A DNA stretch of 64,000 nt from Xyrauchen texanus (GCF_025860055.1 NC_068280.1:48282457-48346456), one strand, 5' to 3'. Counted from the first letter of the stretch, positions 1 through 12,560 are shown. Numbers and translations: made by a program. The notes: a model not told the origin generated them from the sequence alone.

Positions 1-1110
1 ATGGACCAGTTTCTCAAAGTACTTCATAATGATAGGAGTAAGTGCCACTTATGCAGTTGATGTTGTTTTTTTTTTGGTGGACTGGGATAGGGACCAGTTG
101 AACATTCTGGTAAAGACCCCAGCCAGCTGGACCGCACAGTCCATCAGCACCCCTCCCGAAATGGCATTGGGTCCCGCAGTTTTCCTCGGGTTCACTGCCC
201 TCAGTATTCATCTCACCTCATGCTCCTTCACAGTGAGGATGTGGCTGCTGTGGACTGGTGGATGTGATGTGGTTGCCTCCGGTTTCTCCACTTCGAAGCG
301 GGCAAAGAAGTGGTTCAACTCCTCCGCCAGTGAAGCACCATCGACCGCAACTGAGAGGTTTTCAGATTTATAACTGGTGATGTGCTGGACTCCCTGCCAC
401 ACCTGTTGTTGTTGAAGTAGTCCTCAATTTTCCTTTTATAAGCAGCCTTGGCCTTCCTGATGCCTCTTTTCAGGTTTGCTTTGGCAGTGCTGTATTGTGC
501 CCCATCACTGGATTAAAGTGGTGTTTCTGTCCCTGAGCAGGCACTGGACTTCTTTCGTCATCCAGGGTTTCTGGTAGGGATGTACCTGGATACACTTTTC
601 CACAGTGATAGTGTCTGTGCAGTGCTTAATATAGCACAGGACAGTTGTTGTGTATTCCTCCAGGTCCTGATGCTCAAAAATGTCCCAGTTTGTTCTCTCA
701 AAACCGTCCCGCAGATGATGAGAGGCACCTTTGGGCCACATTTTAAAAGTCTTAGATGTGGTAACAGCACTTTTACTGAGGGGGTGTATGCCAGGATTAA
801 AAGCAGTGACATATGGTCAGACTGGCCCAGGTGTGGTAATGTTTTAGCCCTGAACCCCTGTTTGATGTTGGAGTAAACCTTGTCCAGTGTATTTGCTCCT
901 CTAGTAGCACACCTTACGTGCTGATAGGGAGCACTACTTTTAGATCAGCATGGTTGAAATCCCCCGCTATGATGTGAATAGTGTTAGGATAGATGCTCTG
1001 TTGCCTGCTAATGGTGTTATATAAATGTCCAATTGCCGTGTTAGCATTAGCATCTGGTGGAATATTCACAGCAGTTATCATGACCACAGTAAACTCCCGG
1101 GGAAGCTATA
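1..1110 (-). mobile_element. LINE (L2/CR1/jockey-like) endonuclease region, degenerate, cut by window edge
   Basis: Read on the minus strand, broken frames carry the C-terminal half of an APE-type endonuclease and the start of the linker to reverse transcriptase of a non-LTR retrotransposon. Around 1090-880 a frame reads ITAVNIPPDANANTA followed by a GDFNHADLK motif; 812-505 holds HMSLLLILAYTPSVK and KPWMTKEVQCLLRDRN; 402-208 holds ELNHFFARFE, a phrase common in fish LINE polyproteins. Frames shift several times, so this is a dead copy. The reverse transcriptase would lie left of base 1. Clade assignment is by remembered motif style only. Confidence 0.8.
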
Positions 1111-2820
1111 TGGGATATAACTATATATGAAATAACAGTTCCTTTGTACTTTATGAACAAACCCCCCCAAAAAAAAACACGCATAAGAAGAAAGACATTA
1201 TTCATTGAAGGACACTCTGGGGCCACAACACAAAGACTTCAAGTTTGTATCAGTTCCATCCTTATCTTACGAGGAATTTCAATTTGCAGTTGCTAAAGAA
1301 GTACATAAATACAATTTAAATACAAAACAAATATATAACACAATAACTACTAACATGTGCAAATAAAGAATGAGAATGAAAGTTAACAGAGATGTGCTAC
1401 AGTATACAGCAATGTGTGTATTGTCCCATAACATAGCCTATATATTACACATAATGTATTGTATATGGCTGGATATATAAAGGAATATTGTATTAAATAT
1501 TCTACAGTATGTTGTAAAAAATATTCTAAGGTATATGTCACTTTACTAAGCCCCTCTCTCTACATTTGCGCTCTTGTATTTGACAATGAGGCTGATTAGC
1601 ATGCGAGAGAACGACAAATCTGCTGCCGTAATAAACCAGCTGAGAGCGGTTATTTATAGCCAAGACTCTCAAATATGAATTACTCAGGCGGGTTTACTGA
1701 TAGCCAAATAATTAAGTTAATGAAGAGGAAGTAAAGTAATCAGCCCCTTGGTGATGATGTCACCACTCTTATTTCATTTACAAAATATTAAGAAATAAAT
1801 AAAAAAGCTAAACAAGGCATTTTATTGGGCGTCAGCATGAGGGCAGTGATTAAATGCAGAAGAAGTAGAGACAGCATAACTTCTCTGTCACAGGGGCTAT
1901 GGGACAGCATGTTTATATAGTGATTAAATGCATTTTTAACTGGCCTCAGGAAGGTGCCTCTGCCTTGTTAAAACTGAGGCATACTGGGACATCGAGGACA
2001 GTCTTTGAGTCACTTTTTTGCTAATTTTCAGAGATGGGACTACAGAGTTTTATGTCCTGTGCAAAGCAGAAGATTATATAGGGCATTTGCGAATAAAAGT
2101 TGTCAATTAAATCCTCAAAAGTTTTAGAAAGGGCATCTTTTAATGTCAAGACAAAGATTTCTTGGCAATATACACACAATGCAGCTAAATACAGTTGTCA
2201 CTCTGCTTCTGAGTGCTTAATCCGGTTCTATACATAAAACTGCATTCCACAATATTCTATTCTGCATTCTAGGGTTTTGCTAAGCCCAAAGTATACTAAG
2301 ATTATTCAAACAGTTGAACATTCAAGATCAAAGTATACTTAGTTTGTCTGCGTTGTCTAGCAGTCTACACGGACTGTCTGCACACGGCACAGATCTCCTC
2401 AGCATACAGACGGTCTTTGGCTGACTGTACAAAAAGAGTATCACAAAGCAGTCGCAGTGGTCAACGCGGTTAACTGGGCGTGATACAATCCGGAACGTGG
2501 AAAAAAGGAAGTATACAGGGAAGTTTACTTAATTTGACTGTGTCCACATACAGAGCCGGTTGGCACATGCACGCTACGACTGCAGGACACTGAACTATCT
2601 CTCTTCAGGAGTTTAGACCCATGAAGATGTCTTTACAAAATATTTATAACTTGAGTTATACAAATGTAGGTATTTCTTGACCTTCTCATACACATATACA
2701 TGTTCTTGACTTGCACATCCACTGTTGTTGATTCCACCTTTGTCTCCTGTTTTTATTGCTAATTACATCGTCTTCTTCATGACAGCAACAGCTCAAATGT
2801 GAATGTTGCCACCTTGTGAA
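1111..2820. other. gene-free AT-rich spacer with one repeat-poor block
   Basis: No coding signal was seen. Short open frames are few and lack domains. About 1560-1770 is less AT-rich and free of recognisable repeats (see findings). About 2325-2540 carries a loose inverted pair (a tatacttagt word near 2335 and tttacttaat near 2523) that may be a worn transposon. The rest is unremarkable AT-rich sequence. Confidence 0.5.
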
Positions 2821-2828
2821 CCCACTAA

Positions 2829-3545
2829 CAGTGCTGGGTAGATTACTGAATTGTAATCTGGTACTAATTTCTAATTATATTACCTAAATAGAAGCCAGCA
2901 AGGTAATCACTTGGATTACATTTTTAAGTAAAGTCAAATCTAGTATGGTTTTCTTCTGACCCTTTAATTGGTTTCAAATGATTTTGAGTAGGATAAGCTT
3001 GTACCATTTTGAAAATTTTAAAGGATCAAAATATGATAATTTATAAGATTTTTTTTTGTGTTTTACTCACTATTTGCCTGTTTCTAAATTAAATAAAAAA
3101 AAAAGCACTTAAAATATTCTTAAACTGGCAGTTTTGGCATTACAAATGCCATCCAACAGATCAGACCACTTTTTTTTATGAATCGTCACAAAAAATAAAA
3201 CTGTTTAAAAGTTACTAAAGCAAAAGCGTATTCATGTGCATTTGTAAAGCGGAGTATAATCACAATTTGCAAAACTAAAACTAACTTTGCAGCACTAATT
3301 CATTTGATTCTGTATATAAGATGTAGGCTGATTTAGAATGAAAAGTTTTCAATATTTAAAAAGACGAATTAAAGGGAACAATAGATTATGAACAACTTAC
3401 TGCCTTTGCCTGATTAATACGTAATTATGTAATCCATAAAAAGTAACTAATCTGATTATGAGTATTTTAAAATGTAATTTAATCAAATTACAAGTACATT
3501 ATTATTTTTTATGTGATTACATAATTCAGATTACATGTAATAGTG
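2829..3545. mobile_element. hAT-like non-autonomous element with 8-bp target duplication
   Basis: The element starts CAGTGCTGGGTA and is filled with short forward and reverse copies of a 'aatctgattac/gtaatcagatt' word, giving a partly palindromic body without coding capacity. It is flanked by the identical octamer CCCACTAA at 2821-2828 and 3546-3553, the 8-bp duplication expected of hAT transposition. The left terminus matches the CAGTGTTGGG type; the right terminus (TAGTG) is worn. A related copy lies at 32950-33347, in a tubulin intron. Confidence 0.75.
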
Positions 3546-3689
3546 CCCACTAATAAGTGCAAATAATTCCAGATGCACGCACATACTGCGCATTCAGAAT
3601 ACGTGCGGTTAGAAAAATCGGGCTGCACACGTTCAGTGCTTGAGCATTCTGCAAATAACTAAATTTATATCACTATGATACTCAAGTGT

Positions 3690-4210
3690 CTAGATGTAGA
3701 TGTGGCCCGGGTCCCTCCGTCAATGTAAGTCTATGGAACTTTTTGTCTTATTTAAAAAATGTTGCCACTTTTATTCCTCTCATCCACCGAAAACACTCTT
3801 CCTTACCGCAAACTTTGGAAAACAATGACATTAGAAAAATTCTAAGTATTAATTTTGCAATTTTTAAGCTTCTCATCTACACAAGAATGGCAGTTTCCTC
3901 CACCAAAAATCTAGCATTTTGAAAACGCTCTTCATAACTGTATATTTTGTAAAATGATGACAGCTGGAAACTGAATGTTTTGAAACGAAAACGTATTAGC
4001 GTGAGTGTGACTTGGTTAAAAGTTGTAGTGAATTCATCATGTCCATAGCACAAACAATGCAAGACAAATTATGAGGCAAAACTTGAAACCTTGTTTTCAG
4101 TTTCCTAACTTTTCGTTTTCAAAAATATGTGGTTACTGAAAGCGTTTTCGAACATTCCAGTGTGGATGAGAGGTATGTAGCATAATCAATGCATTTTCAA
4201 ATAAATGGAA
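3690..4210. repeat. foldback MITE copies ('GTGGATG' family)
   Basis: Words such as tcatctacacaagaatgg, tttcctccacc, gaaaacgctcttcat and tgtggatgagagg recur here and again at 8340-9030. The arms are inverted (CATCCACAC versus GTGTGGATG), as in a non-autonomous DNA transposon. Internal sequence is rich in 'gaaaacg/cgttttc'. No coding capacity. Superfamily not determined. Confidence 0.6.
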
Positions 4211-4554
4211 ATGGACCTAAGGCAAGGGGTTAATAGTTCAATAGTAATAGTGATGTTTGCCTTACATGTACACTGTATGCTACACTTGTAGCATACAGAA
4301 TACATAAATCTTATACATTTTAACTAGAACAGCCATGTTGACATTTGTGGTTATCACAATCATATTATATGCTATAATATAAGGGCATTGAGTAAACCAA
4401 CATTGGGCTAAATTATAAATTCAAAATATTACTTTAATTTGAGTGAATTGCCGTTGTCTCTAAAAAACTGAAAACATAAATTAATTGCTTTAGGGGGTTG
4501 TATATAGCAAGTTTGACAGAAGTGCTGACTACCTTATTTACAAACTGTTACGGC

Positions 4555-5340
4555 ATTGACCCAAAGTCATCAGAATCAGAATGAGCTTTATTGCAAATTA
4601 TGCTTACACATACAAGGAATTTGACTTGGTGACGGAAGCTTCCATTGCACAAACAATACAACAAGACAGAAATAATAAAAAAAATTGAATAAAGAATAAA
4701 ATAAGTGAATAGAATATAAGGTTTATATAAAAATACACAATAAGACACAAAAATATACACATATACAAATACAATCGTTATATACAGAGAGTGCAAGGGA
4801 ATTTAATATGCAGAAGAGGTAGGATATATGTTAAATAAATATACAGTAATTGACCAACTTGTTATTGCACATAATTATTGCTCAATGGGGCAGCGTTAAC
4901 TGTTCATGAGATGGATAGCCTGATGGAAAATTATTTGTTATTGTGGCTGACAGTTCTGGTGCTCAGTGCTCTGCAGCACACAGGTAATGCTGGGGAGTTT
5001 CTCCAAAAGTCCACAATCATCTCCACTGTTTTGAGTGTGTTCAGCTCCAGGTTGTTTTAGCTGCACCAGACAACCAGCTGTTCAACCTCCCTTCGGTATA
5101 CAGACTCATCGGCATCTTGGATGAGGCCAATGACAATAAAGTCGTCTGCAAACTTCAGGAGCTTTACAGAGGGGTCTTTGGCGATGCAGTCGTTGGAGTA
5201 CAGACAGAAGAGTAGTGGGGAGAGCACACATCCCTGGGGGCGCCAGTGCTGATCGTACAGTTGCTGGAAGTGAATTTCCCCAGTCTCAATAGCTGCTGCC
5301 TGTCAGCCAGAAAGCTGGTGATTCACTGACATATAGAGGA
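4555..5340 (-). mobile_element. LINE 3' fragment: reverse transcriptase end and 3' tail
   Basis: On the minus strand 5220-5060 translates to PLLFCLYSNDCIAKDP, then KLLKFADDFIVIGLI and ADESVYRREVEQLVVWC. The FADD box (5141-5152) is the catalytic motif of a non-LTR reverse transcriptase. Downstream (4560-4640) is a tail with gctttattgcaaattatgct and acatacaaggaatttgactt words, familiar as the 3' end of abundant fish LINEs. A stop interrupts the frame, so this is a truncated dead copy. It may be the same family as the fragment at 1-1110, but they share no overlapping segment to prove it. Confidence 0.8.
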
Positions 5341-5449
5341 TGGAACGGTCATGTGCATGTACAGCAGCTGAAAAAATATCCTGACTTTACATCACTCAGC
5401 TCTCTCCTCGACCCCTTGTATCCGAATGAAAATGTCAATTTCATAGGGA

Positions 5450-6200
5450 AATAAGCAAATGCGACTCCAACAATTTGTCTACCGGCAAATCAGGAGTGAC
5501 ACGACCCCGTAAAATATTTATACCCTGTAGTTTAATCAATCAGTCTCATTACGGGAATATGAACAGATTGTGCGATCTTTTAAAGTAATCACACTTATTG
5601 GTCGAGATTTCCCTAGGCCTTGTCGTGTCACTTAAGCTAATGGGAAGGTAAGAGAATGAGAGGTTGGCCCCATAAATTCACATCTGTCGCGACTTTAACT
5701 GTGACTCAAACACACGAAAAAGGCCAAGTTTTAGTAATAAACTTTATTGAAAAGGGCTGAGGCTTTTCTCTTTAAAGGCAAGGTTGCTTTCGGGATGGGC
5801 ATTTATTATGCTTGCAGGAAATCTATCAAACAGATGCGAAATGTGGCTTAATAATCAAGATAAGCGACTAGCTACCCGTCACAAGGATTATGATTGGCTA
5901 GAAGTCAGGAAAAGGCTGTGTTTGTTTTCCCCTGCCACAATAAATAATCGGTCTATTCATGAGATGTGATTTCTGAATGTACACTTAGCAAGTGGCCCGT
6001 GTTTTCTTTATACTGTAGTCTAGGGGCTAATTTGAAGGTACAGATCTAGCTAAACTTGAGGTGAACGCATTTGTGGCTGACAGTTTGAGAGACAACCAAA
6101 AAATAGAAAATCTTGATTCTCAATAAATCATGACAGTCACAATGAATGCAAATGTCAGATATAAAGTGCCTTGCATGTCATCGAGACACAATGTACCATG
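5450..6200. other. repeat-poor non-coding block
   Basis: The stretch has balanced composition, no recognisable transposon motif, and no coding frame with a domain. Internal words such as ggcatttattatgcttgcag and taataatcaagataagcgac resemble clustered homeodomain or GATA-type sites. It could be a conserved regulatory element or simply unique spacer; a cross-species comparison would be needed to tell. Confidence 0.3.
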
Positions 6201-6204
6201 ATAG

Positions 6205-6482
6205 CACATGTACATCACCCAGACGTCTATTTGATGTGTGTTTACATCTGTAAGATACATTTATTTATTTATTCATTTGAGGTATTTTGCTCATTTGTAA
6301 TACCTCTATAAGACGTTTCCACTTGGATGTCAATAAGACATTCAGCAGATGTCTCTGAGACGTTTATGATTAAAAATGTTTGTAAATCTGATCATTTTAA
6401 GATGTTTAGCAGATGTTCATAAGATTGAGATGCTTTCCGTCTAATACAATCTAAAACAGACATCTCAGAGATGTACGCGTAC
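6205..6482. mobile_element. short MITE with imperfect terminal inverted repeats
   Basis: The left end reads tgtacatcacccagacgtct and the right end, reversed, reads gtacatctctgagatgtctg. The interior is peppered with gatgtct/agacgt words. No coding capacity. Superfamily unknown. It directly abuts the next element. Confidence 0.55.
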
Positions 6483-6498
6483 TAATATCTGTGTATTA

Positions 6499-6787
6499 GT
6501 GGGGTCCAAAAGTCTTAGATCACATTGTAAAGTTGCGGTTCAAATTCTATTCAAACCCGAATCTAAAGAACACATTTATGCCTTTTTAACATGTAAAACA
6601 AGAAAATGTATGATGTAAAATATTTAAGAATCTACACAATTTTATGGTTATTCATCAAATAAGCAAATTTGTGACATTGACAGCTTTTCACTCAAATTGT
6701 CACTCAAATACTGCTGAAAAGGTAAAAAAACAAATATGCAAAATGAAAGTAATTCACAAGTGGTCTTAGACTTCTGGAGCCCATTGT
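6499..6787. mobile_element. Tc1/mariner-like MITE
   Basis: Terminal inverted repeats of about 28 bp: the left reads agtggggtccaaaagtctta, and the right end reversed reads aatgggctccagaagtctaa. This termini style is frequent in fish Tc1-type MITEs. The 290-bp body has no open frame. Confidence 0.65.
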
Positions 6788-6789
6788 GT

Positions 6790-8060
6790 CAATAATAAAC
6801 ATTGAGTGTCTCAAATGCAGTAGTGTTGATCAAAATGGTGCAATCAATGTTAACTTTGCAGGCAAAAAGCCAATCATAATTTTGACACAGTATCCAGATT
6901 TGTACGTTTTGTGCAATGTGACACATTTACATTGTATTTAATTCCCAGCCCCTCCCAATGGTCTTTATGGCATATCGTTGATTTACTGAAGCCAAGAAAC
7001 ACTGGAGGATCAAAGGCACTCAACACTGACCCGTAATCCCTGACTAATGAAATAATTCACTAATTGATTCATCGCCGAATCAATAAAGCTGGAGATGGTT
7101 TATTGTGTTGGTATTGTACTCTGTGACCAATCATTTTCAACTAGGAACATGTGGTGCTTGCTACTATTTCTCTTTTGACTAGGACTAGTTAACAACCACC
7201 TAGCAACCACCCAGATCAGCCAAACAAACTTAAACAAGCTGGATGAATGCCACAAAACGTGTCAAAAAAAGTCACGGTCACATTTAAGGCCAAAATCAAA
7301 AGAAATAGAAATAATATTTGGTTATAAAAAAATGAAGCCTATCTTTTGAGAACCAGAAGAAGATTTTTTTGCAATGTGGCATTATTTTGTAAGACAATAA
7401 ATCCCCCTCATTCTCTTTAGCGTAATACAAACAAACTCCTTCTCTTTACTGTAATTCCTTAAAAAATCATTAATTATTATTTATGCATGGTAGTATATGT
7501 CTTACTGCCTTACTGCTAAATTCTGTATTTAAAAAAAAAAAACTCCCACTACTACATGTTGCTGAGTGATGACGACTAACTGCAGCCTGTGCCAGCTAGA
7601 TATCACTTCAGTCTACTACAATGGACTTCACAGAGGATGAACTGATGCCAGCACCAACCGTCAGACATTGGATACTTCACTGGACACTACATGAAACTTG
7701 GAATTAAGATGGACTTCACCAAAAATGTAATCTGCCACAAGCCTACAGTCGAACTGCAGTGCACCTTACTGACCACTGCCTACATCACCTTGGTCAAAGG
7801 ATGGACTACACCCTTAAAATGGAATATGTAGATAATAAATTAATTGCAGCCTTCATCAGTCATTTAACAAAGGACAATGCATTTATTTGCACTTCCGTAG
7901 TTGATTGAGAATATAAATTCTAATACTTTAGTCATTAAACTTACAGTTAATGCAATATATTTTTGTTAAAACATTGGTCCCTAACCCTTACTTAGTTTCC
8001 TGATTTTAAAACTTGACTTATACTACACATAAACAACTAATATTGGCATTATATTCATGA
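6790..8060. other. gene-free spacer
   Basis: AT-rich sequence with short homopolymer tracts. I see no open frame with a domain, no splice-bounded exon, and no clear transposon end. Confidence 0.5.
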
Positions 8061-8345
8061 TGTTAGCCAGAGGGCAACTGGCCCCCACAGTGAGCCTGGT
8101 TTCCCCCAAGGTTATTTTTTTTGTTATTTTTTCGGTTAGATTCCTGGCCCACATGAATCCACATGCCGAAGTGTCCTTGGGAAAGACACTGAACCCCAAA
8201 ATGCTCCCAATGGCAGGCTAGCGCCTTACATGGCAGCTCTGCTGTCATTGGTGTGTGAGTGTGTGTGAATGGGTCACAGTGTAAAGTGTTTTGAAAACAG
8301 CTACACTTAAACAAGTGCCCTATAAGTGCAGACCCTTTACCATTT
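8060..8345. mobile_element. SINE-like composite fragment
   Basis: The text ccttgggaaagacactgaac and caggctagcgccttacatgg, followed by a region ending ataagtgcagaccctttacc, matches the body and tail of a common fish SINE of the V-SINE/tRNA type. The segment before it (8065-8110) is another fish repeat with gccagagggcaactgg. The tRNA-like head with A/B boxes is absent, so the copy is 5'-truncated. Confidence 0.6.
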
Positions 8346-9030
8346 ACCAATGTGGATGAGAGGCGTAAATATAGCAAACTCAATGCTTTTTTAAATTGAA
8401 ACATATCAGTGTCTTTTTTTCCTCTTCGTTTTTTTGGATGAATGTGAGCTGGACAATTTTGCATGAGATTAAGGCAACACAAATACATTTTTATTTAAAA
8501 ATGCATTAGAATTGCTATGTTTAGGCCTCTCATCCACACAAGAATGGTGTTTTCCTCCATCGAAAATGGTGTTTTTCCAAAAACACTCTTCATTATGGCA
8601 TACTGTAGAGTTTTCAAACAAAATGGATTATTGTGTATCAATACTAATCTTTTCATTTGAAAACTTAGTTTTCTAAAGTCATCGTTTTTTTTATACATTC
8701 AGTAATGGGGAGCATTTTTGAAGCGTGCCATTTTCAGGTGGATGATAGGTGTAAACGTAGAAAAATAAATGTATTTTCAAATTTAAATGTAATAAGTGTT
8801 GACATGGCCTCGGCTACAACATTTAGGCCACATCCACATATGTTTTTGTTTGAAAAATCATTAATTTCACTACATTTACATCACTTGTCCACACCAGAAC
8901 AGCGTTTTACTCCACCGAAAACAGAGCATTTCTGAAACACTCTCCATTACCGCATACGTTGGAAAACGATGAACGAAACTGAAAACGTTTTCAAACTAAA
9001 ACAGATTAGTGTGGATGTGGTCTTAGTTCA
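8345..9030. repeat. cluster of at least three foldback MITE copies ('GTGGATG' family)
   Basis: Three adjacent units (about 8345-8530, 8520-8780 and 8820-9025) repeat the words found at 3690-4210. The last unit is the clearest: it opens aggccacatccacatatg and closes gtgtggatgtggtctta, an inverted pair about 200 bp apart. Small frames in the cluster are by-products of the repeat. Confidence 0.65.
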
Positions 9031-9079
9031 ATTTTTGGGTGAACTTCCCCTTTAAGGACCTAATGCCTGGTTCCTCCAG

Positions 9080-9720
9080 GAGGGATGCTACTCAGTATAG
9101 CCAGCCAAAAATATTAGTCTCAGACAAAACAAAGGTAGGCTTCTTTTGACCTTGATGTGGACTGTAACATGACATCATTTCATAGCCGGGGGGGGGGGGG
9201 TCATGAAAACACAGACCGCCAACCAATGAGAGGACAGTCCCATAAGCTCCCCAGACCATAAACATTGTTTCTGTATAATGAATGATTATCCAAAGAGGGC
9301 CGGCTGGACTTAAAGCAGGATGGTTTGCATGGATTGAAAATGCTAATTAAAGTGTAATCCATCCCAATGGAACTGTATATCTATGTCTGCAAGGGTGCAT
9401 TATGTTACCTATCTGAAAAAAAGTCAATGTCTAGGTATGCAGGCATTCGTTTTCGTGCAGTTTATGGTTCCCTTTTCCCCACCGGTTGTGTAGGGGTCAT
9501 TGGCGAGATTGATTAAAATGAACATTGAGTCAGAACATAACTTTTAACCCTCATAACCCCTGTGAACCATAAAATCAGGCACCAAGACAGCCTGTGATAA
9601 TTGTTTCATGCCACCGTGTGACAGTATAGATGTTGTTAACGAATTGTTTCAAGTTTAGGTGGTCATTGAAACAACTGTTTTTGTAAAGGTTGGCTATTAT
9701 ATAAACAACATTAAAGATGA
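9080..9720. other. repeat-poor non-coding block, possible regulatory element
   Basis: A G run at 9187-9200 is followed by about 480 bp without recognisable repeats. It contains words such as ccaatgagag (CCAAT-like), tgctaattaaagtg and gattgattaaaatg (homeodomain-like), and tgattatccaaag. No open frame of interest. Conservation cannot be judged from one sequence. Confidence 0.35.
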
Positions 9721-11710
9721 AACCTCCTCAGGACATTAGTGGTAAAGACAAATGCAGCATTAATTGAGAAGGATATAGCAAAGGTATGCAAAGCCCATAA
9801 CCTAATCATTTCCCTAACCACCCCCTTTAGGAGTTCACCCCACCCCTTCTGGGGTTATTCCACCCTCTTTTGGAGTTTCCGTCCATGTTTGGAGATTTCC
9901 AGGCTGCAGCTGCACCTACTTGCCTTCATTTATAAAAGATGACAAGCTTGAACAAAAGCTTGAAAAATCTGAATATTATATTTATTTTAAATATTAGTAA
10001 ATTAAACCTAACACTAGCCAAAAGTACCATGGTATACCACATGATTACCTTATAATACCTCAATATTATATATAGAACTCCAAGGCACTTAAAATAGTAT
10101 ATGAATGAATAATGTACCATGATAGATATTAAAGTAGTGTCCAAAAAAACATGGTATTAGCAACTTTTTGTAAGTGGAAAATACAGAGGCCCCTCAGTTC
10201 ATAAATACTTAAAAAATGTCAGAAGGTCATTGCATTAAATAACAACATATCATAACCAATGGCATTTTTTAAATTAAGATTGCATGACGCAGAACGTTTT
10301 TTAAAACAAGTTTTTTCGGTTTCAAATGCTAAAACACAAGATATACTTATTTGGAAATTTTCTGGTTGCCAGACGGCAGTGGTAAATGCCCATAATTAAT
10401 GTAATGAGCCTTCTATTTTGTTGTTCTCCAATGCAAAAAATGCCATGAATAAGTCAGATATATCCATTTTTATTTACATCTGTGGTGATAAGTAGACCTT
10501 AAAAATGTATAAATGCCTTCAGCTATGCCATAGCCAGACTTGTGCCTTTAAATTGAGACCACAAAACAAGTTAAGCAACATCTCCCCCATGTGGTGACAA
10601 TACAGCTTTCAAGAGAACCAAATCAACACTAATAAAGGACACAAATCCTTGGCTATTTGAATCACATTTTATTCATAAAAAAAAGGAAAAGAAAAATAAC
10701 ATGCATGTAAACGAATGCAAAGAAACAGGTCTCCGGTCTTATATCCTATACATTATGAGGTTTGCATAATTAAGAAAACCTGAATAGTGTTTCAAATGAC
10801 ACATTTCCTATATCTGTGTGACAACATTTAAAATAAACATAATGAGAAGTCCCACTGCAAAGCAACAAACAGTGACTCATAATATGATAATTTTCCTGAA
10901 ATAATCAGAAAGTTATAACTTTTAAAAACAATAACATAAATACAATTAGGTCCTTATCCACAGCTATATGGAATGCCTTAGATAAAATTATTATAAAAAC
11001 AGGGCTTTTAAAATGATTCTTGTGTGAAACTAGTGTAAAATATTAATAGTCATATATTTCACCCTAAAATCAAAAGTAAAACAAAAAAGGTAACATTTGT
11101 CACACTAAGCCTTGTTAGATATAATAAATAAACATGACTAAATACATAAACGAATAACAAGCATATGGACTTGTTTCTCCATTAAAAAGTATACTTCAAA
11201 ACATTTCAAATCCATTTTAACCAGGTTCCTTTAGAGACAAGCCTCCTAATACTGCAAGCAATAAAGGAAAAAATAAATTGCATCAACATGGTCATTTGTA
11301 CCGTATAAAATGAGAAAAGAGAAGACACTCTCCTTGCGAAGTCATTATTACAATAATGTCCTTTCACAATCTCAGAAATAGACATTGAGCATAGCATACA
11401 TAACAGCACTTTATGGTTACTAACAGCCGAGCAATATAACCAACTGAATTAACTTTACTTGAAGGCAATCAATCACTTTTTAATCCAGGAATTTTGTCAT
11501 TAATTTTTTTTCAATAATAAACAGATAAAATTTCTTTGTAAAACAATCGTAAAATGATAAAAATGACTTTAAAACCAATTTACACAAAACTTCACCTTTA
11601 TCACTGTAAAATACATCTCGAGCCGATACAAAGTACCCAAATTCTTTTCAAACAGGTTCCTGTGTCTTAAAAAGGGTGTCTTGCTTTAACTGGGTTACTG
11701 CCCCCCTGTG
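9721..11710. other. AT-rich spacer; possible distal stk16 3' UTR
   Basis: About 10010-10150 carries a short dispersed repeat built on 'accatggtat/taccatg' words. TTTATT at 10668-10673 is an AATAAA on the minus strand, followed by A-rich plus sequence; it could be a distal polyadenylation signal for stk16, whose stop is at 12749, but repeats lie between and no transcript evidence is available. Otherwise nothing coding is seen. Confidence 0.3.
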
Positions 11711-11714
11711 TGAG

Positions 11715-12560
11715 ACACAAAGGTGAATCTCACGAAACCTGCCAAGAACATTTCTGGCTCATATTTCAACACAAAATCAAAAGAAAGAAATAAGAAATAT
11801 ATTTTGCTTTAAGAACTTGGTCTATTTTCAGGCTTATTAGACAATTCCGAACATTTTCCTCCAAACTGTAATTAACAACGTAAAGACAAAAAAAAAAAGA
11901 AAGAAAAATGCAAATAAATTATTGATCATTTAATTAGACAAATATCACAGTTGCATTTGCTGTATTGCCGTATTTTATGCTGATTTGCATGACAACAACA
12001 ACAAAAAATGTATTAAATTTTTAATTACAGTAATGAGTCATTGTTAAAAAATTATGGGAATTACAAAATAAAAATAAAACACAGGGATCCATTACGGTAA
12101 TGAGAATTTTGGCGGGAAATGTGCTTAATTGTTACAAATATAATGTCACAATGCAAAATGCTATATTTTAATGGACCTAAAAATAGCCTGTATTTTTCAA
12201 AATGCAAAATATAACATTTTTCGTTAGATTTTGGGGTGAAATATGATGTGGAAATTGTTTTCATGTGATTCGTTGACAAAGACATTAAAACAAGAGCTAG
12301 TGTATGTGTGTTTGTCCTGATAAGAACATGTCCGGGTCATATTTCACACTTACGTAATATTATGTAGGTCCCCCTCTTGCTGCCAAACAAGATGCGGGTT
12401 GGCGCTGTTTTGGCAGCACAAGGGGGACCTACACAATATTAGGCAGGTGGTTTTAATGTTGTGGATGATCTGTGTTTTATATATATATTTGATTTTGGCC
12501 TGAAATATGACCCGGATATGTTTTGGTGCGATTCACCAACAAAGACAATGGCTCGTACGG
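11715..12560. repeat. long imperfect inverted-repeat element with a Tc1 fragment inside
   Basis: The left arm (11720-11790) has gtgaatctcacg and ctggctcatatttca; the right arm reversed (12545-12490) has gtgaatcgcacc and ccgggtcatatttcag. A third partial copy of the word lies at 12235-12285. Within it, 12360-12475 is a fragment of a Tc1 end (gttggcgctgttttggcagc, ggtggttttaatgttgtgg) that itself contains an inverted gtaggtcccc/ggggacctac pair. Non-coding. Confidence 0.5.

Noticed and set aside
4548..4796. Minus-strand 82-aa hydrophobic frame resembling a membrane protein
   Set aside because: AT-rich LINE 3' tail; Phe/Ile/Tyr content comes from base composition.
8063..8488. Minus-strand 141-aa frame
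   Set aside because: Spans a SINE-like fragment and a MITE; no recognisable domain.
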